Below, piece by piece: positions 1 through 49,146 of a stretch of DNA of 64,000 nucleotides (position 1 is its first letter; the number at the start of each line of letters is the position of its first letter). A program made the translations under genes and the position numbers. Where the stretch lies: contig JBBELK010001102.1 in assembly GCA_037783545.1 (NCBI GenBank), positions 434,001-498,000 of the forward strand, read 5' to 3'. This stretch comes from Henricia sp. BOLD:AAB3569 (taxonomy: Eukaryota; Echinodermata; Asteroidea; Spinulosida; Echinasteridae). Under the pieces are notes generated by a model, which saw nothing but the letters and a program-made list of their open reading frames with translations, had not been told where the DNA came from and ran no database searches.

Positions 1-320
1 CTCACGCCTCGGAGTTCTGCTCACAACCACAGCGCCAATCCGTTGGCCGAGTTTTGCGCCGAATTTTAAATACTTAAGGTACTAGTCCGAACTTAGTTAT
101 TTTTTTTCCTTCAAATTTTGATCATTCCAAGGTGGTGTGAGGAACCGAACGGGGGTCCTCAGGCCTGGGAGTTCCGCTCACTACCACAACGCCACTACCG
201 TTAGCCGAATTTAGCGCCGTAATTTAAATACTTAAGATACCAGTCGGGAGTTAGTCATTTCTTAAAACCTTGATCATTCCAAGGTGCTGTGAGGAACCGA
301 ACAGGGGTCCTCACGCCACA
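1..320 (+). repeat. Tandem repeat, 152-157 bp unit
   Basis: Two diverged units (1-157 and 158-309) and the start of a third. Each contains TTTAAATACTTAAG and TTGATCATTCCAAGGTG and ends GAGGAACCGAAC. It probably continues left of the window. Confidence 0.8.
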
Positions 321-1689
321 GAAATATTCTTATAGTCGTACAAAGAAATATTCTTTACTAATCGTGATCTTTAAAAAGTGCTTACTTTAAAAAGTTCTTA
401 TATTTTTGTGTTGTTTTTAAATGTACATGTATAAGCACACTGTACTTTCGATCACTGCATCTAATTCACGAAACAACAACGTACAATGTATCAGGTCGAC
501 CAATTCCTAAAACATGCACGCAAACGACATATGAGACAAAATGGAAAGTTTCGGGTGTTGTATGTAAAATGAGGTTTGCTGAAATCGGCTGTTCTAATGT
601 TGATGGATGAGCTTATATATGACGGAAACGAAATGCCTTGTAATCTTCGTAAAGGTGCTATCCTCGATTCAAAACGTTCAGTCATGTCGCTTCAGGCTAT
701 TTGACAACTAGTATGATCCATCTTGCCTCAAGTTTTTGCAATCATTTTGGGTCGTGGCATTATCTGTTAGGCGATTCTTTCAAACGATGATTACAATATT
801 GGGAAAGAAATTTCAGCCACATAGGCCTAGATGCAGTAATACTCGGGGATGCAACTGTGTCATTACAAAAAGGAGGAAAATACAAAAAAATTAATTCCAA
901 CTTTGTATACAGTGTTTTTTTAATTTTCAATGGGACACTTGCATGCCTAAATACTTAAGAAAACCTTTAAAATCCATGCATGTTTGTGTGTGTTGATTGA
1001 ATGGTTAAACAAATCATTTGCAAATGATTTTCTTTTTAAAAAGCCATTCAGTTGGAAATTTCTCCCACAAATTGGTACCATTTTACAAGGGGAAAAATCA
1101 TGTGGCGTTTGTTACCACAGTATCAACACTTTTAGTGGGGTTTTTCTTGTCAACTCGTGAAGTAACATTTTGGGTCACTTTCTCTCTGAAAAAGTAACCC
1201 TTTCCGTATAAAGATCCGAGACGTTATGCATGCAACTCCTCGTATATACAAATATCCTCAACCACACCCTATATGATAACAAACAAGAACCAGCGGTGCA
1301 ATGGATAACAATCTCTATAAGCCGTCTTCCGGCGCGGCGGGAAAAAAAATCGGTACTTGGACACAAACCGTGTCCGACAAACCCCGGAGAGACAAAATCA
1401 AGAAAATCATAGTCAAATCGCCGTGTCTAATTAGGACAACAGGAATGAGTTTGATTTGTCTCCAGGGGCGTACTTAGTTGTCAAAATATGCCCGTTTTCA
1501 AAATAGAAACACGCTCCGATTGATCCTGTAGTATCCCAATCTAGCTCCGGGGATTGTTAAATAACGACCGTCTCCATTCCACCGTCGTCTTGGTAAAATA
1601 GAGATATTTTTTTTAGCTTCAATAATGTATGTATACGGCGCTCTGTGAGTGCCATCCTAAGTGTTTAGATCCCGACGGAGATAATTCAG
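321..1689. other. Intergenic, no gene seen
   Basis: AT-rich sequence. About 955-1180 matches a dispersed repeat (CTTTAAAATCCATGCATG ... AAGTAACATTTTGGGTC) that recurs near 5690-5960, 20800-20960, 21870-22090 (inverted) and 35310-35400. Confidence 0.5.
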
Positions 1690-2005
1690 CTTACAGAGTT
1701 CACTTATAACATAGACTATGTCGACTTAGCGAGATACTTTTTGTCACCAAGTCGACTTGGCGAGAAATTGTATGTTCTTGCCAACTTCCTGAATTCAATC
1801 AATCGACTTGGCGACATATTTTGTGTTGCCAAGCCGACTTTATAAATCTAAGTCGACTTGGCGAGATAATTTGATGCCAAGTCGACTCAGTAGATTTAGA
1901 AAGTCGACAACAAAAGAATTATCGCCAAGTCAACTAAATTGAATTTAGGAAGTCGGCTTGGCAACATAAATGATCTCGCCAAGTCGACATAGTCCACGTT
2001 ATTCT
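1690..2005. repeat. Foldback array of an AAGTCGACTTGGCGA motif
   Basis: At least eight copies of GTCGACTTGGCGA or its complement, spaced 20-60 bases. Those on the left read forward and those on the right read reverse, so the segment can fold back on itself. The ends read ACTATGTCGACTTAGCGAG and CTCGCCAAGTCGACATAGT. Confidence 0.75.
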
Positions 2006-2038
2006 TGGGTTTCACTTGGCTTGACAACGGTTGCTATC

Positions 2039-2598
2039 CGCCATTACTGTGTCCATACTATGGCACGCCAAAGCGAAAAATAATTGAACACTGATAATTT
2101 AATGTTGACGCATATTTTCGCAAATGTTGCGCAAGAAAAAAAGGTTGGCATGACTTTTTTTCGCAAATGTTGCGCACGACTTTTAAATGTTGATAGACTG
2201 TTTGAAACTGGCATACCGTGCTTTTGTTGGCAAGTTTTTAAAAATGTTTTGACTTGTTTTTCAGGGTTGATGGCAAAATTATCAGTGTTGAATTATTTTC
2301 GCTTTGGTGTGCCATATGCGTGACGTCAACAACTATTATGCGTCGTTACTGCGTCCATACTATGGCACGCCAAAGTGAAAATATTTGAACACTGATAATT
2401 TTGCCATCAACCCTGAAAAACAAGTCAAAACATTTTTAAAAACTTGCCAACAAAAGCACGGTATGCCAGTTTCAAACAGTCTATCAACATTTAAAAGTCA
2501 TGCGCAACATTTGCGAAAATATGCGTCAACATTAAATTATCATGCAGTGTTGAATTATTTTTCGTATTGGCGTGCCATAGTATGGACACAGTAATGGC
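2039..2598. mobile_element. Foldback element with arms of about 265 bp
   Basis: The ends are inverted copies (CGCCATTACTGTGTCCATAC) and the inverted similarity runs almost to the centre near 2330. The left arm carries an extra internal duplication of about 40 bp around TTTCGCAAATGTTGCGCA. No coding content. Confidence 0.85.
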
Positions 2599-2716
2599 GA
2601 AAAGTGGGATGCCACTCACAAAGCGCCGTATAGTAATGGAAGGCTTTAAATCCGCTTTAGAAACAGGTTTAAAAAGAAAAGGTCGACAAACCCCAAAAGG
2701 AAGGGCTAACTTGTAA

Positions 2717-3174
2717 AGGCTCTCTCACACACGGAAGAATCTCGGCATTTTGCTTGGGATTTGGCGCCAAACCATGAGGAATTTCACCGACTCTTGCAAC
2801 TTGTGCTTCAAGTCTTATACTCGTAGATCACTCGCACCACACACTGTTTAAACCCGCGCGATACTGCAGTGTTGTACGAGTTCGCTACGCATTGTAATAG
2901 TGGCCTACGAGTTGCATGAGGTTGCATGAGTTTGCTAAGAGTTGCACGAGTTTGGTGCGAGTTGTTCGCGATTTGGTAACTCGTGGCCGAAATTTTGAAC
3001 AAGTTCACAATTTTCGCCACGAGTTGCGCGCTGTTATACGAGTTGATACGAGCTTCTACGAGTTGTGCCCGAGTTACACAAATCATTCCGAGTTGTCCCA
3101 CGAAGTTTCGAATTCACAATCTCATGAAGCTCCCTCCACTCGCTCCCGAGATTTTTGCGTGTGTGAGAGAGCCT
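2717..3174. mobile_element. Harbinger-like MITE with TAA target duplication
   Basis: Terminal inverted repeats AGGCTCTCTCACACACG, flanked by TAA (2714-2716, 3175-3177). The interior is built from repeated GAGTTG/GAGTTT words. Short open frames inside are not genes. Confidence 0.75.
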
Positions 3175-3790
3175 TAAGAAAAGGTTGTAAGCACCCCGAG
3201 GCTTTGCCACTGCTACAGATTACCATAGGCCTATTTCAGCGTTCAATTCAAATCCACTGAGATACATGTTTTTATATTTTGACGAATTAAAGGTTGGTGA
3301 AAAAAAGCTCCTGGAAAAACAAATTGACATTTACACGAGCTTACGCAGACAAGTTTGATAAATCTGCAGATATCTTCAGGGAAATTGCAATGACGGATGC
3401 AACAGTAATGTCTCTTTTAATGAACATTATTTTGTAAAGCCTCAATAATGTCATATTAGTTAAATTTCTGAGATGTTGGTTCTCTCTTGACAATGTCTGT
3501 TTATCATGTGAAGCGCTCACACCTGCCAGATAATGACATTTGGCAATAATAAATCTTGTCTGCCCGATTGTCTGTTATACAATTGTATTTTGTGAAGAGG
3601 TTATTCACCCGAGAATTACTTAGCGCTTTCATACACTCTTATGTCGCACAGGCTGGGACGAGAATTCGCAACCATAATTATATAAAAAGAGGTTTGTGAC
3701 GTAAATCACTGGTCCAACCAATGGTTTAGATTTGAGAATCATCACCCAAAGATCATTACGGGTCAAATTATAGTGTCAGTATAGCAACAC

Positions 3791-5058
3791 AAACTCCTCA
3801 AAAAACGTTCGGAAACTCAAGTTTGACCGACGATTTCTCTCTTGTTATGCGGCGGTCACACATTCAGGATTTTTACTGCCGTCCTTGATAGGACCATTCC
3901 CGATTAAAATTTGTCAAAAGTTTGATCAAGATCCTGTGATTCGTGACGGGAAATTCAAACTTGTCAGTAAAATTTGTAAAAAGATTTATTTAATCACGAC
4001 AACAATCAGATATAGTTCAGGAAACGTCCCGATTCAGCCGTTCCCAGCCGAATTCATCTCGATTCTCCAGTTCTCAATCCGATTCTGATCCGATTTGTAT
4101 CTTTCGCAGGGTAAAAAACGACCGAATCCGTCCTGACAGCGTCTCGACTCTCCCGAATGCGATCCGACAGAGATCAGACCGTGAACCGACGCTCTGGACG
4201 CAATCTGGACTCAATCGGCAAGAAACGGCAATGAACAATTTCTCGAGACATGCCCGTTCATCACGACAGAGTCCCGATCCACAGGAAACCGTCCAAACCA
4301 CACAGGACATTGTTACGATTTTGATCCGATACAGCAGAATCGGTCACGACATAGTCACGATTGTAATCCGACTAGACAAAATTGGCAGGGTTTCCCGGAT
4401 GTTACGGGACACACCTAACTGTCGGGAGTGCTTAGCCGACCTCTCCGGACCATTCCCGATCCGAAGGACTCTGTTACGAACGTATACGACTACATTCAGA
4501 CAATGATAGGACAATGATATGACATTCCAGATCATTGAGGATATTAATCCGACTTTTTCACTTTTCGTGTCGTAGCGCTGTCTGATCTCAAACGGGAGCC
4601 ATAATCGGCACTGTGTGACCCCGGCATTACTAAATCATTTTCCTTGAATTTTGATATCTTTGGAAAGCCCTGTTATTCCTCTTTACAATGTGTCATTTGT
4701 TATGATTAAGAACTTCGGGGACGTGCAGCACAGCTGGAAATGGGAGTGGGTGTAAAGTGAAATATCACAAAATGCATTGCTATTGTCAAAAAGTGTATTG
4801 AGACATTCCCATCCTCCAAGCAAAAGAGGAATGCACTGTATGACAATAGCAGTGAATTTTGTGACATTTCACTCTACACCCACCCCCAAATTCAGCTGTG
4901 CTGCACATACCCTAAGTGCTTAATCATAACAAATGACACATCATTGTAAAGAGGAATAACAGGGCTTTCCAAAGATATCAAATTCAAGGGCAATGATTTA
5001 GTAACAAGAAAGAAATCGTAAATCAAACCCGAGTTTCCGAACATTTATTTAGGAGTTT
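3791..5058. mobile_element. Foldback element interrupted by a MITE
   Basis: The outer inverted repeat (AAACTCCT ... AGGAGTTT) includes GTTCGGAAACTC and a long inner arm: 4630-4730 mirrors 4915-5003. The left arm is broken at 3848-4626 by another element. Confidence 0.8.
3848..4626. mobile_element. 779-bp MITE nested in a foldback arm
   Basis: Ends TGCGGCGGTCACAC and GTGTGACCCCGGCA are imperfect inverted repeats. It is flanked by TTA (3845-3847, 4627-4629). The uninterrupted opposite arm reads CTTGTTACTAAATCATT, which is exactly the sequence left when the insert and one TTA are removed. The TTA duplication fits PIF/Harbinger. Confidence 0.85.
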
Positions 5059-5200
5059 ATTTCATCTCAAGTTTGGTTGTTTTATTTCAATGGTGATTAG
5101 GCACCATACCAGTTGTGTTTGTTACTTTGCCCAGTTGCGCTACCGTGCAACACTGAGAGAAAAATTTGGTCCATAGGAAAAACCTGAGAGAGTATACCAA

Positions 5201-5305
5201 TTGTATAGCTCAGCTGGTAGAGCATCTACCCGGTGAGTCATAGGTCTCGGGTTGTAATACCGATAAAGCCCTTACGATGTTTTTCTATCATCCCAAGTTT
5301 AACAC
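5201..5305 (+). repeat. tRNA-derived repeat (SINE-like)
   Basis: It carries an A-box-like TAGCTCAGCTGGTAGAGC and a decayed B-box (GGGTTGTAATACC), followed by CGATAAAGCCCTTACG. It is the uninterrupted relative of the BEL target. Confidence 0.7.
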
Positions 5306-6011
5306 ATTTCTGGTATATCGTTGCAAAAACTCGGCCCAGCCTGCATATGCCACAAACTCATGGATTGAAAGTCTTTTACATTTACCATGCATAAGCTGGT
5401 TTATTTAATATACAGTTATATCATGCGTGTCCAGGCATACACTATATAACATTTAGATTTCTCCATAACAAAATGAACAGAATTAAGCCAGATTAAACAA
5501 TTTTGTGAAACTCTTTTCATAAAGATTACAATTTTATTTTAATACTTTGGGAGCTTAATGAAAGTTAGCACTTTCAAACTGCTTTTAAATGTACAGACGG
5601 AACCTCGACAATGAGACTGTTAACAACATTCTGCTTGAGACAATTTTTTGTCGCAATCCTTTTTTTCTTTCTTCATGTTTTCTTCCACAAAGGTACCATT
5701 TTACAAGAAAACAAAAATTGTGTGGTGTTTGTTACTGTTGGATACAACGTGGTGTTCGATAGGCAATAACTAGCTTGGAGAGATGTGCACTGTGTGATGA
5801 CTGAACTAAGTATGATCTTCTGGACTAAAATGTTGCTTTATATAACCCTATAGAGTTGGTGGTAATAATGGCAAGTATTTAACAGCATTGCTATCACGCA
5901 TTATTTTAGTCGCTTTTTGTTCTTGTCAACTCATTGAGTAACAATTTTGGGTAAATGCAATTTGGGGCTTTAAATAGATATGGTATAGGCAAACAGAGTC
6001 ACCACACTAAA
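5306..6011. other. Intergenic, no gene seen
   Basis: AT-rich. It contains fragments of the dispersed repeat also seen at 1077-1180 (GGTACCATTTTACAAG; AGTAACAATTTTGGGT). Confidence 0.45.
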
Positions 6012-6014
6012 CAG

Positions 6015-6246
6015 GGGCCAATAGAAGCATGAAAAATTGCTTAAACATGAACAACTTTATTTGCTCGATAAAATGAGGTTACCAGCAAAAATTTCATGAG
6101 ATTGTCATGGTAATGAAACAGTCCTCTAACACTGGTCATACACTGTTTCTATCACATGAGGATTTCACTGGTAACGTTCCCTACTAAGCAAGAGTTTTTG
6201 TGCTTAAGCAAATATTTGTGCTTAAACACCTCTATGAAATTGGCCC
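6015..6246. mobile_element. GGGCCAAT-type MITE, CAG target duplication
   Basis: Ends GGGCCAAT and ATGAAATTGGCCC, flanked by CAG on both sides (6012-6014, 6247-6249). One of five family members in the window. Confidence 0.8.
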
Positions 6247-6764
6247 CAGAACTGGAGAGAGTAAAAGATCAAATAAAAGTATTTGATCACACTGCTGAAG
6301 GAAATCGTAATTTCCTGGTTTCTCCAGAACATTTATTACTGATGCGATTCCTATAAACTGTATTAATGGAATCTGTTTGATTTGACATGATGCTGCATGC
6401 TTTGGTATCCCCGATGACAACTTTAACGACCCATTACCAGAACTAATGTGAGCGTGCACACAAGCTGCGAAAATTAAAACAACATTTCAGTAATTGGACT
6501 CGAAGTCAAACACGAACGACCCATTACATTCACTAATGTACGCACACACAATCTGTGAAAATTGAAAGCCAAATTTCAGCGAGTGGAGCTCGAAATCAAA
6601 CATGACCAATCCATTACCTTCACTGATGTGTGAGAGAGTGGTAAGGTGCAAACATTAAAAGCCAAATTTTAATACATTTTGAATTAATAGGATTCAAAGT
6701 CCGAGATGTGGTCGATTGCAAAAAGTTGCATGATTGAAACTAAGTGAAGTACATGTATTCCAGT

Positions 6765-6900
6765 ATTATTATTATTATTATTATTACTACTTCTTTCTTC
6801 TGGTACTGAAACCAAGGATTCCTCGAAAGCGCCCATTGCACTGTCGCTCGCAAGCGTGAGTAAACCCATGAGGAGAAGACGATGAATTAGAAATGGCCAG
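6765..6900 (-). repeat. 3' part of a tRNA-derived SINE with (TAA)n tail
   Basis: It matches the 44880-45000 copy (CCAAGGATTCCTC ... TTGCACTGTC ... AATGGCCAG). The SINE head lies at 7337-7554; the two halves are separated by a LINE fragment. Confidence 0.75.
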
Positions 6901-7215
6901 AAACAAACACGCAAACTCAACAACACGCACATGCAATTTCTACGTCGCATGATTCGAGGAGGGTTTAAGCGACGCAACGAGCACGAGCACTACCTCCGTC
7001 TAGTCCTGACCAACGAGCGCATCCTCAACCTTTGCAACACGAGTGATCTGATCACGTACATCAACAAACAACGCCAAAAATTCGTCGCCCATACGATCCG
7101 CCAACCAAACTCACGCCACACTAAACAGCTGTTATTTAACTCCAACAGATATAAACAGTCGGGTAATCGTATTGGAACTCTTCTCGAACAAACAGTTTCA
7201 TCCACTGCAGCTTGA
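6901..7215 (+). pseudogene. C-terminal fragment of a non-LTR retrotransposon reverse-transcriptase ORF
   Basis: The open frame carries KLNNTHMQFLRRMIRGGFKR, YLRLVLTNERIL, KFVAHTIRQPN and KQLLF, and ends TLLEQTVSSTAA. This resembles the C-terminal tail of LINE pol proteins, downstream of the reverse transcriptase. The rest of the element is absent (5' truncation). The 3' tail runs to about 7336 and ends in GATT repeats. Confidence 0.7.
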
Positions 7216-7336
7216 AAGAGACCAGTTTATCGACATGGCACGAAGTGGGGAGTTTTGAATTAGGTGCCTAAATGGAAGCACCCCTCATAGCACGTATCGA
7301 CGCGTCGCGAGGCAGAAACGATTGATTGATTGAATC

Positions 7337-7554
7337 CCCTTACTCTTCACGAAGGAATGCTCTGGATCTTTAAAGTGCGTTACCCAACATACTGGACCAA
7401 CGGCTTTACATCTTCCGAAGGATGGAGAAAGTGTGTTTAAGTGCCTTGCTCAAGGGCAGAGGTACCCAGCCGCGTGTCGAACGTGCAATTGAACCCCAAG
7501 TTTTTACACGAGTATTGCGAGTCAGTGACCCAAACCACTCGGCCACGGTACCCC
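7337..7554 (-). repeat. tRNA-derived SINE, head part
   Basis: On the minus strand it starts GGGGTACCGTGGCCGAGTGG (A-box of Leu/Ser type), has GGTTCAATTGC as a B-box, then the conserved body CTTGAGCAAGGCACTTAA, GTAAAGCCGTTGGTCCAGT and CTTTAAAGATCC. It continues at 6900-6765. Confidence 0.8.
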
Positions 7555-8242
7555 ACTATTCGAATAACTGATCAACCCTAACTCCCTAGGGTGTATGTAA
7601 AATCGTATTGATTAAAGGGTTAATAAGCAAACTTGAGATGAGACAAAAATCGTAAGGGCGTTGATTAATAATTAAATACTTGGATAACTATTTAAGTTAA
7701 CAGATATTTGCAAATGCATTTGATGAGCAAATGCTAACAGAAAATCAGTCCTTTTTTAACATGAGACTTCTGAATGTTACTACAGGAAAGAAATCCTGCC
7801 AAAATTAAAAATGTACGCAGAAGAATGAAAACTTTTCAAAAAGAATGAAAACTTTACAAGAAGAATACAATTTTATTTAGTGCACGGCAGCATTATGTTT
7901 AATTTATGTCGAATTTATACACAAATAGTGACCCTCGGAGACACTATTTGTGATGAATACATGCAGGCAATTGGGGGCTACAGCCCTTGCAGGTGCTTAT
8001 TTACTCTTGAATGGAGAAAGGTAACTTTTTGCCGAGTTTCTTGCTTAAGTGCATACATGTACACACTATGCACATGGCCAGGAGTTGAACCTACAACCAT
8101 TATAATCAGACACGGTCCAGACTTCAATGTGCCAAACCTCTCAACCGTGGCAAGTTTAACAATTGGCAAGTTTATGTCATGACTCCATAAAATAAATTGA
8201 GAGAATTATAAATATACAAATGCATCAATAAATAGTTGAAGT
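7555..8242. other. RINT1 3' UTR and downstream flank
   Basis: About 7870-8242 is the likely 3' UTR. Below that is AT-rich DNA with a short direct repeat (AAAGAATGAAAACTTT) near 7820-7860. Confidence 0.5.
7872..7877 (-). terminator. Candidate RINT1 polyadenylation signal
   Basis: TTTATT on the plus strand is AATAAA on the RINT1 strand, about 370 bases past the stop codon. It is the nearest canonical hexamer I noticed in the right orientation. Confidence 0.5.
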
Positions 8243-44407
<36,165 letters not shown>

Positions 44408-44480
44408 TTTGACGTGGTTTCTGCTTTCCGCCTGACGTGTGCTAGCTAACTGCTGTATCACAACTAGTAGAACACCCAAA

Positions 44481-44502
44481 TTCATAATTATAAAACGTCA
44501 CG
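44481..44502 (-). promoter_or_regulatory. Putative RINT1 core promoter
   Basis: On the RINT1 strand GTGACGT (a CRE half-site) is followed by a TATA-like TTTTATAATTATG about 75-95 bases upstream of the ATG at 44407. Motif-level evidence only. Confidence 0.3.
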
Positions 44503-44878
44503 GGGTCATCGGAAGAGTTCACAAAAAACCTGGGGGCTGCCGTAATCAACATAAATTAAAAACAAGAACAATTAAAACACAAAAGCTAAATTAAATTTAA
44601 ATGAATATTTATGTACGTGTATGTAATTTTGTCTGGTCAAATTACTATTGTGGTGTTTCGTTCAGAGAGTCAAACAACCCTTTGCGTAACTCCCTCCCCC
44701 CCCCCAACAAAAGTGGAGCAGACACATTTATAATTATGCAATATTAACTAAGAGACGTCATGTATTATTTTAGGATCATACCGGTTGTGATACTGCCATC
44801 ACTGTATCTCCAAATTTATAAATTTGTTACGCCGAAACTAGGAATTTAAATTTAGTTGTATTTGTAAATTTATGACGA

Positions 44879-45052
44879 GTTATTATTATTGTTATTATTA
44901 CTTTCTGGTATTCATACCAAGGATTCCTCAATAGTGCTCATTGCACTGTCACTCGCAAGCGTGAGGAAACCCATTAAGAATTAGAATTAGACAATGGCCA
45001 GAGACACCGGGGAATCCCCTTGCTCTTCACGAAAGAATGCTCTGGGATCTTT
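44879..45052 (-). repeat. tRNA-derived SINE, 3' part
   Basis: Runs on the minus strand from CTTTCGTGAAGAGCAAGGGG to the (TAA)n tail at the left. It continues at 45496-45624 beyond an inserted MITE. Confidence 0.8.
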
Positions 45053-45079
45053 AGACTAGAGTGTGTCACCATAGAGTGC

Positions 45080-45495
45080 ATAGTTCCGACCTGTCAATCA
45101 AGCCGAACCCGCCGACCAATCACAACAGAGCTAGCAGACATCGCCCACATAGGTCAAAGTGCATTGCCTCACAACAACACAACAACATATAGTTTGTACG
45201 GTGTTGTATGCGGTGATATGATCCGGGTGAATTTTCGCTGTTCAAAGGTAAGAAAGCATGTATTTCATGATGATATGACATCCCTGTATTACTTACCCTT
45301 TACTCAGTGTGTTCTAAGATAACTGTTGACCCTGAAACATGAATACCTTTGAGTTTTCTCCAATGAATCTGTGTTTTCCCTTGAAAGTCCCATTGGTTTG
45401 TGCAGTGTGTGTGTGGACATTTTGAGGGATAGCGTGTGAGGCATAGCAACAATATAGCCAAGGGGGCGGAGTTAACTGGGCAAACTCGGAACTAT
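45080..45495. mobile_element. 416-bp MITE inserted in a SINE
   Basis: Ends ATAGTTCCGA and TCGGAACTAT. The left end (CCAATCACAACAGAGCTAGC; GGTCAAAGTGCATTGCCTCA) is shared with 62463-62558. Confidence 0.7.
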
Positions 45496-45624
45496 GCATT
45501 ACCCAACACACTGGACCAACTGCTTTACATCCCTTCTGAAGGATGGAGCAAGTGTGGTTGAGTGCCTTGCCCAAGAGCACAGGTACCGCAGCCGGATTCG
45601 AACCCGCAACCCCACGGGCTTGAT
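45496..45624 (-). repeat. tRNA-derived SINE, 5' part (A-box missing)
   Basis: B-box GGTTCGAATCC, then GTGCTCTTGGGCAAGGCACT and ACATCC/GGATGT-type body as in the 7337 and 28711 copies. Confidence 0.75.
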
Positions 45625-45949
45625 TGTTCCTGCTGTCTTTATCTTCCACATAAGTTGTTTTTACGTACGAATATCCCTAAATTTATAGAACCCCGACAAC
45701 ATCCTATAGTGTCATGTGGCAAGTGGCAAGAAATTAAGGCCCACGGGCATCGGATGATTAGAAAATGCCACCTACATGTAGACATCTCAATGACACCCTG
45801 AGGAACAAGAAAAACCATTTTGGCAAAATCTGAGGGGTTGCCATGGGGGTTGCAGACGGCGGCCATCTTGGATTTAAAATGGCCGCCATATTCGAACCAT
45901 TTTCTGCTAGAAATCCATTTGAAATGGTCGGGAAAAAAACTTTTGAACA
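45625..45949. other. Spacer between SINE and Tc1 remnant
   Basis: Includes a hairpin-prone GGCGGCCATCTTGG / AATGGCCGCCAT segment (about 45858-45890). No gene seen. Confidence 0.4.
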
Positions 45950-47068
<1,119 letters not shown>

Positions 47069-47485
47069 AGATATAATGTGATAGATTTGCATAAATCCTG
47101 GAGTCACGCCTTATATTTACATTTGGCGCACGCGTGACTCAAGCACCATACTATATCTGGCAAATCGGCCCCGTTTCCAGGGGGTGCACGCTGGCGGGTG
47201 CAACCGTGCGGTACCTGGAATACCTCGCATATTACTCTATGTATTTCTAAGCTGGACCATGTTGATTGAACATGTTGATCAGCAACTTCAAACCAGTCGC
47301 ATAACCCCAAATCGTTTCTCAGTCTACTTTCTTTCATGCATCATTGCAGTTTGGAAACGTTTTCAAAGTTGACAACGATTTCAAGTAAAAAACACACGTT
47401 CTATTTTGTTGTTGTTTTGACAAAAATTCTCGATGACTATGTTTCAACTGGTTCAGTTCATTATCCCAAATACTGCAACCAATGA

Positions 47486-47762
47486 ACCGTATCGAATAGC
47501 TGCCATTTCGTGGGCAGTTTCTTTGTTCCTTGAGGACATGCATGGTTGCACATATTGTGCTTCCATTGTTGAACGGTTTAAAGGCAAGGCTCGTCAGCAA
47601 TGCGCGCGCGCCAAATTCGTGCCACGAATTACGCAGCTCCAGAGCAAAGGCATGGAGCTGCGTATTTCGTGGCACAAATGTGGCGCGCGCACATTGCTGA
47701 CAAGCCTGTGCCTTTAAGTATATAACAAAAGGTGCCCACGAAATGGCGGCTATCGATACGGT
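47486..47762. mobile_element. 277-bp palindromic MITE
   Basis: ACCGTATCGAATAGCTGCCA...TTTCGTGGGCA at the left is mirrored at the right. An inner hairpin (CAGCAATGCGCGCGCGCC; GGCGCGCGCACATTGCTG) surrounds GGAGCTGCGTA. Confidence 0.85.
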
Positions 47763-48418
47763 GTATACTGGGACGGTATACTTCCATCCCAACAGACGCA
47801 TCTCTATTGCCGCTCAGGAACGGTGCGGTCGTGCCATCCAACGCTCACACCCTGCGGAGGATCAGGAGGGCACCCTCGCAGCACTCGCTTCCACGCAAGG
47901 GGTGTGACGTCACATTGGTCAAATTCGTCATACGAAAACCATCCCTACTGCGTATATACCTGTACCTCAGCACACTCTTCTGTCTTCCCCTCATACTGAA
48001 AAGAAAGTCCTTTAAAATTCCTTGGATGTTTGAGAGTTTTGAGACACAATAAGGGAACAATAGCAGGGCGTTTACCCTTGGCCACTAGGCACTTATCGCG
48101 CACCGCAGAGCTTTTGCCGACTGGTACTGTTATACTTATAGGCATGAATGCACACTGCAGGTATGGACATTGAACAAAAAACGGAATTTCGCCACGAAGT
48201 AAGGCAACCATTTTCTATTCAGGTGACTTTGATTCTGCCCTAAGACGCTCTTGAGCTAGCCAATATCAATGGCAGTGTGTGGCGTAGTGACGTTGCACGA
48301 GTCACGGAGAGAGCACGTTCGCGATGATAATATCTTTCGGGGAAACTTTTCACTCCTGGAACGCCGCTAGTTGCTGAGAGATTTGATGCACTGTTTGGAC
48401 CATTTCAGTGTCGAGTTG
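47763..48418. other. Intergenic, no gene seen
   Basis: Unique sequence with overlapping short frames on both strands; none shows a motif. Confidence 0.35.
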
Positions 48419-48605
48419 CAGGCGCGGATCCAGAGGGGGGGTTTTGGGGGTCAAAACCCCTCCCTGCTCCGACACCAAAACATATAATGTAATGCATTTT
48501 CTGTGTGTCCGCCTGTCCGAAACAAGCTGACATAAAAATCTGATGGGCAAAACCCCTCCCTGGTGGCAAAACCCCCTCCTGGAAAAATTCCTGGATCCGC
48601 CCCTG
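48419..48605. mobile_element. 187-bp CAGG...CCTG MITE with 5-bp target duplication
   Basis: Begins CAGGCGCGGATCCAGAG, ends CTGGATCCGCCCCTG, flanked by AGTTG on both sides. Same family as 9958-10242. Confidence 0.8.
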
Positions 48606-49146
48606 AGTTGGAATCTGAAAAGAAAACTTGAGGAGAACCTTTAGTGCTTTGTTCAGAACAGTGTGTGTTTTTCCTTGATGACGTAGGTGGTTTCTTCTTG
48701 GTACAAGTAGGCCTACCTTGCACGTTTGCTACAGATTCTTTATTTATTTAAAACTTAAAGGTATTTTTAATGGATGGAAACTTTATTAAGTGCCAGCCTG
48801 GAATTTTACAGGCTGGGCCGTTGGCCTCAGACGGACAATAAAACATCAGAAGCTCAGGACATGGAGTCGAAGCATCCTCTAATTTCAGAGTCCTACCCCA
48901 GCTTGTCCTGTAGCCCCTGAGCCACCCATACCGGCATTTCCCGCCAAAAGAACCTGCGTGTCTTTTCCCCCTCCAACTTCAGCTGTGCAACAACAAACCA
49001 ACCCCCCCCCCCCCCCCCCCCCACCCCCCCCCCCCCCCCACACAATAATATGACATGATAACACCCAAGAAAGTGTAAACATGGTGAGGAAACATGAACT
49101 TAGCAGTGAGAACATTTTCCTTTGAAAACACTTATGTGTGTCATGC
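48606..49146. other. Intergenic with poly-C tract
   Basis: C-rich run at 49002-49040 with a single A interruption. The glycine-run open frame across it is artefactual. Confidence 0.5.

Noticed and set aside
44408-44485. Longer RINT1 N-terminus starting at the upstream in-frame ATG (44485)
   Set aside because: That ATG overlaps the TATA-like sequence, and its 26 extra residues do not resemble the family. The ATG at 44407 has a better context.
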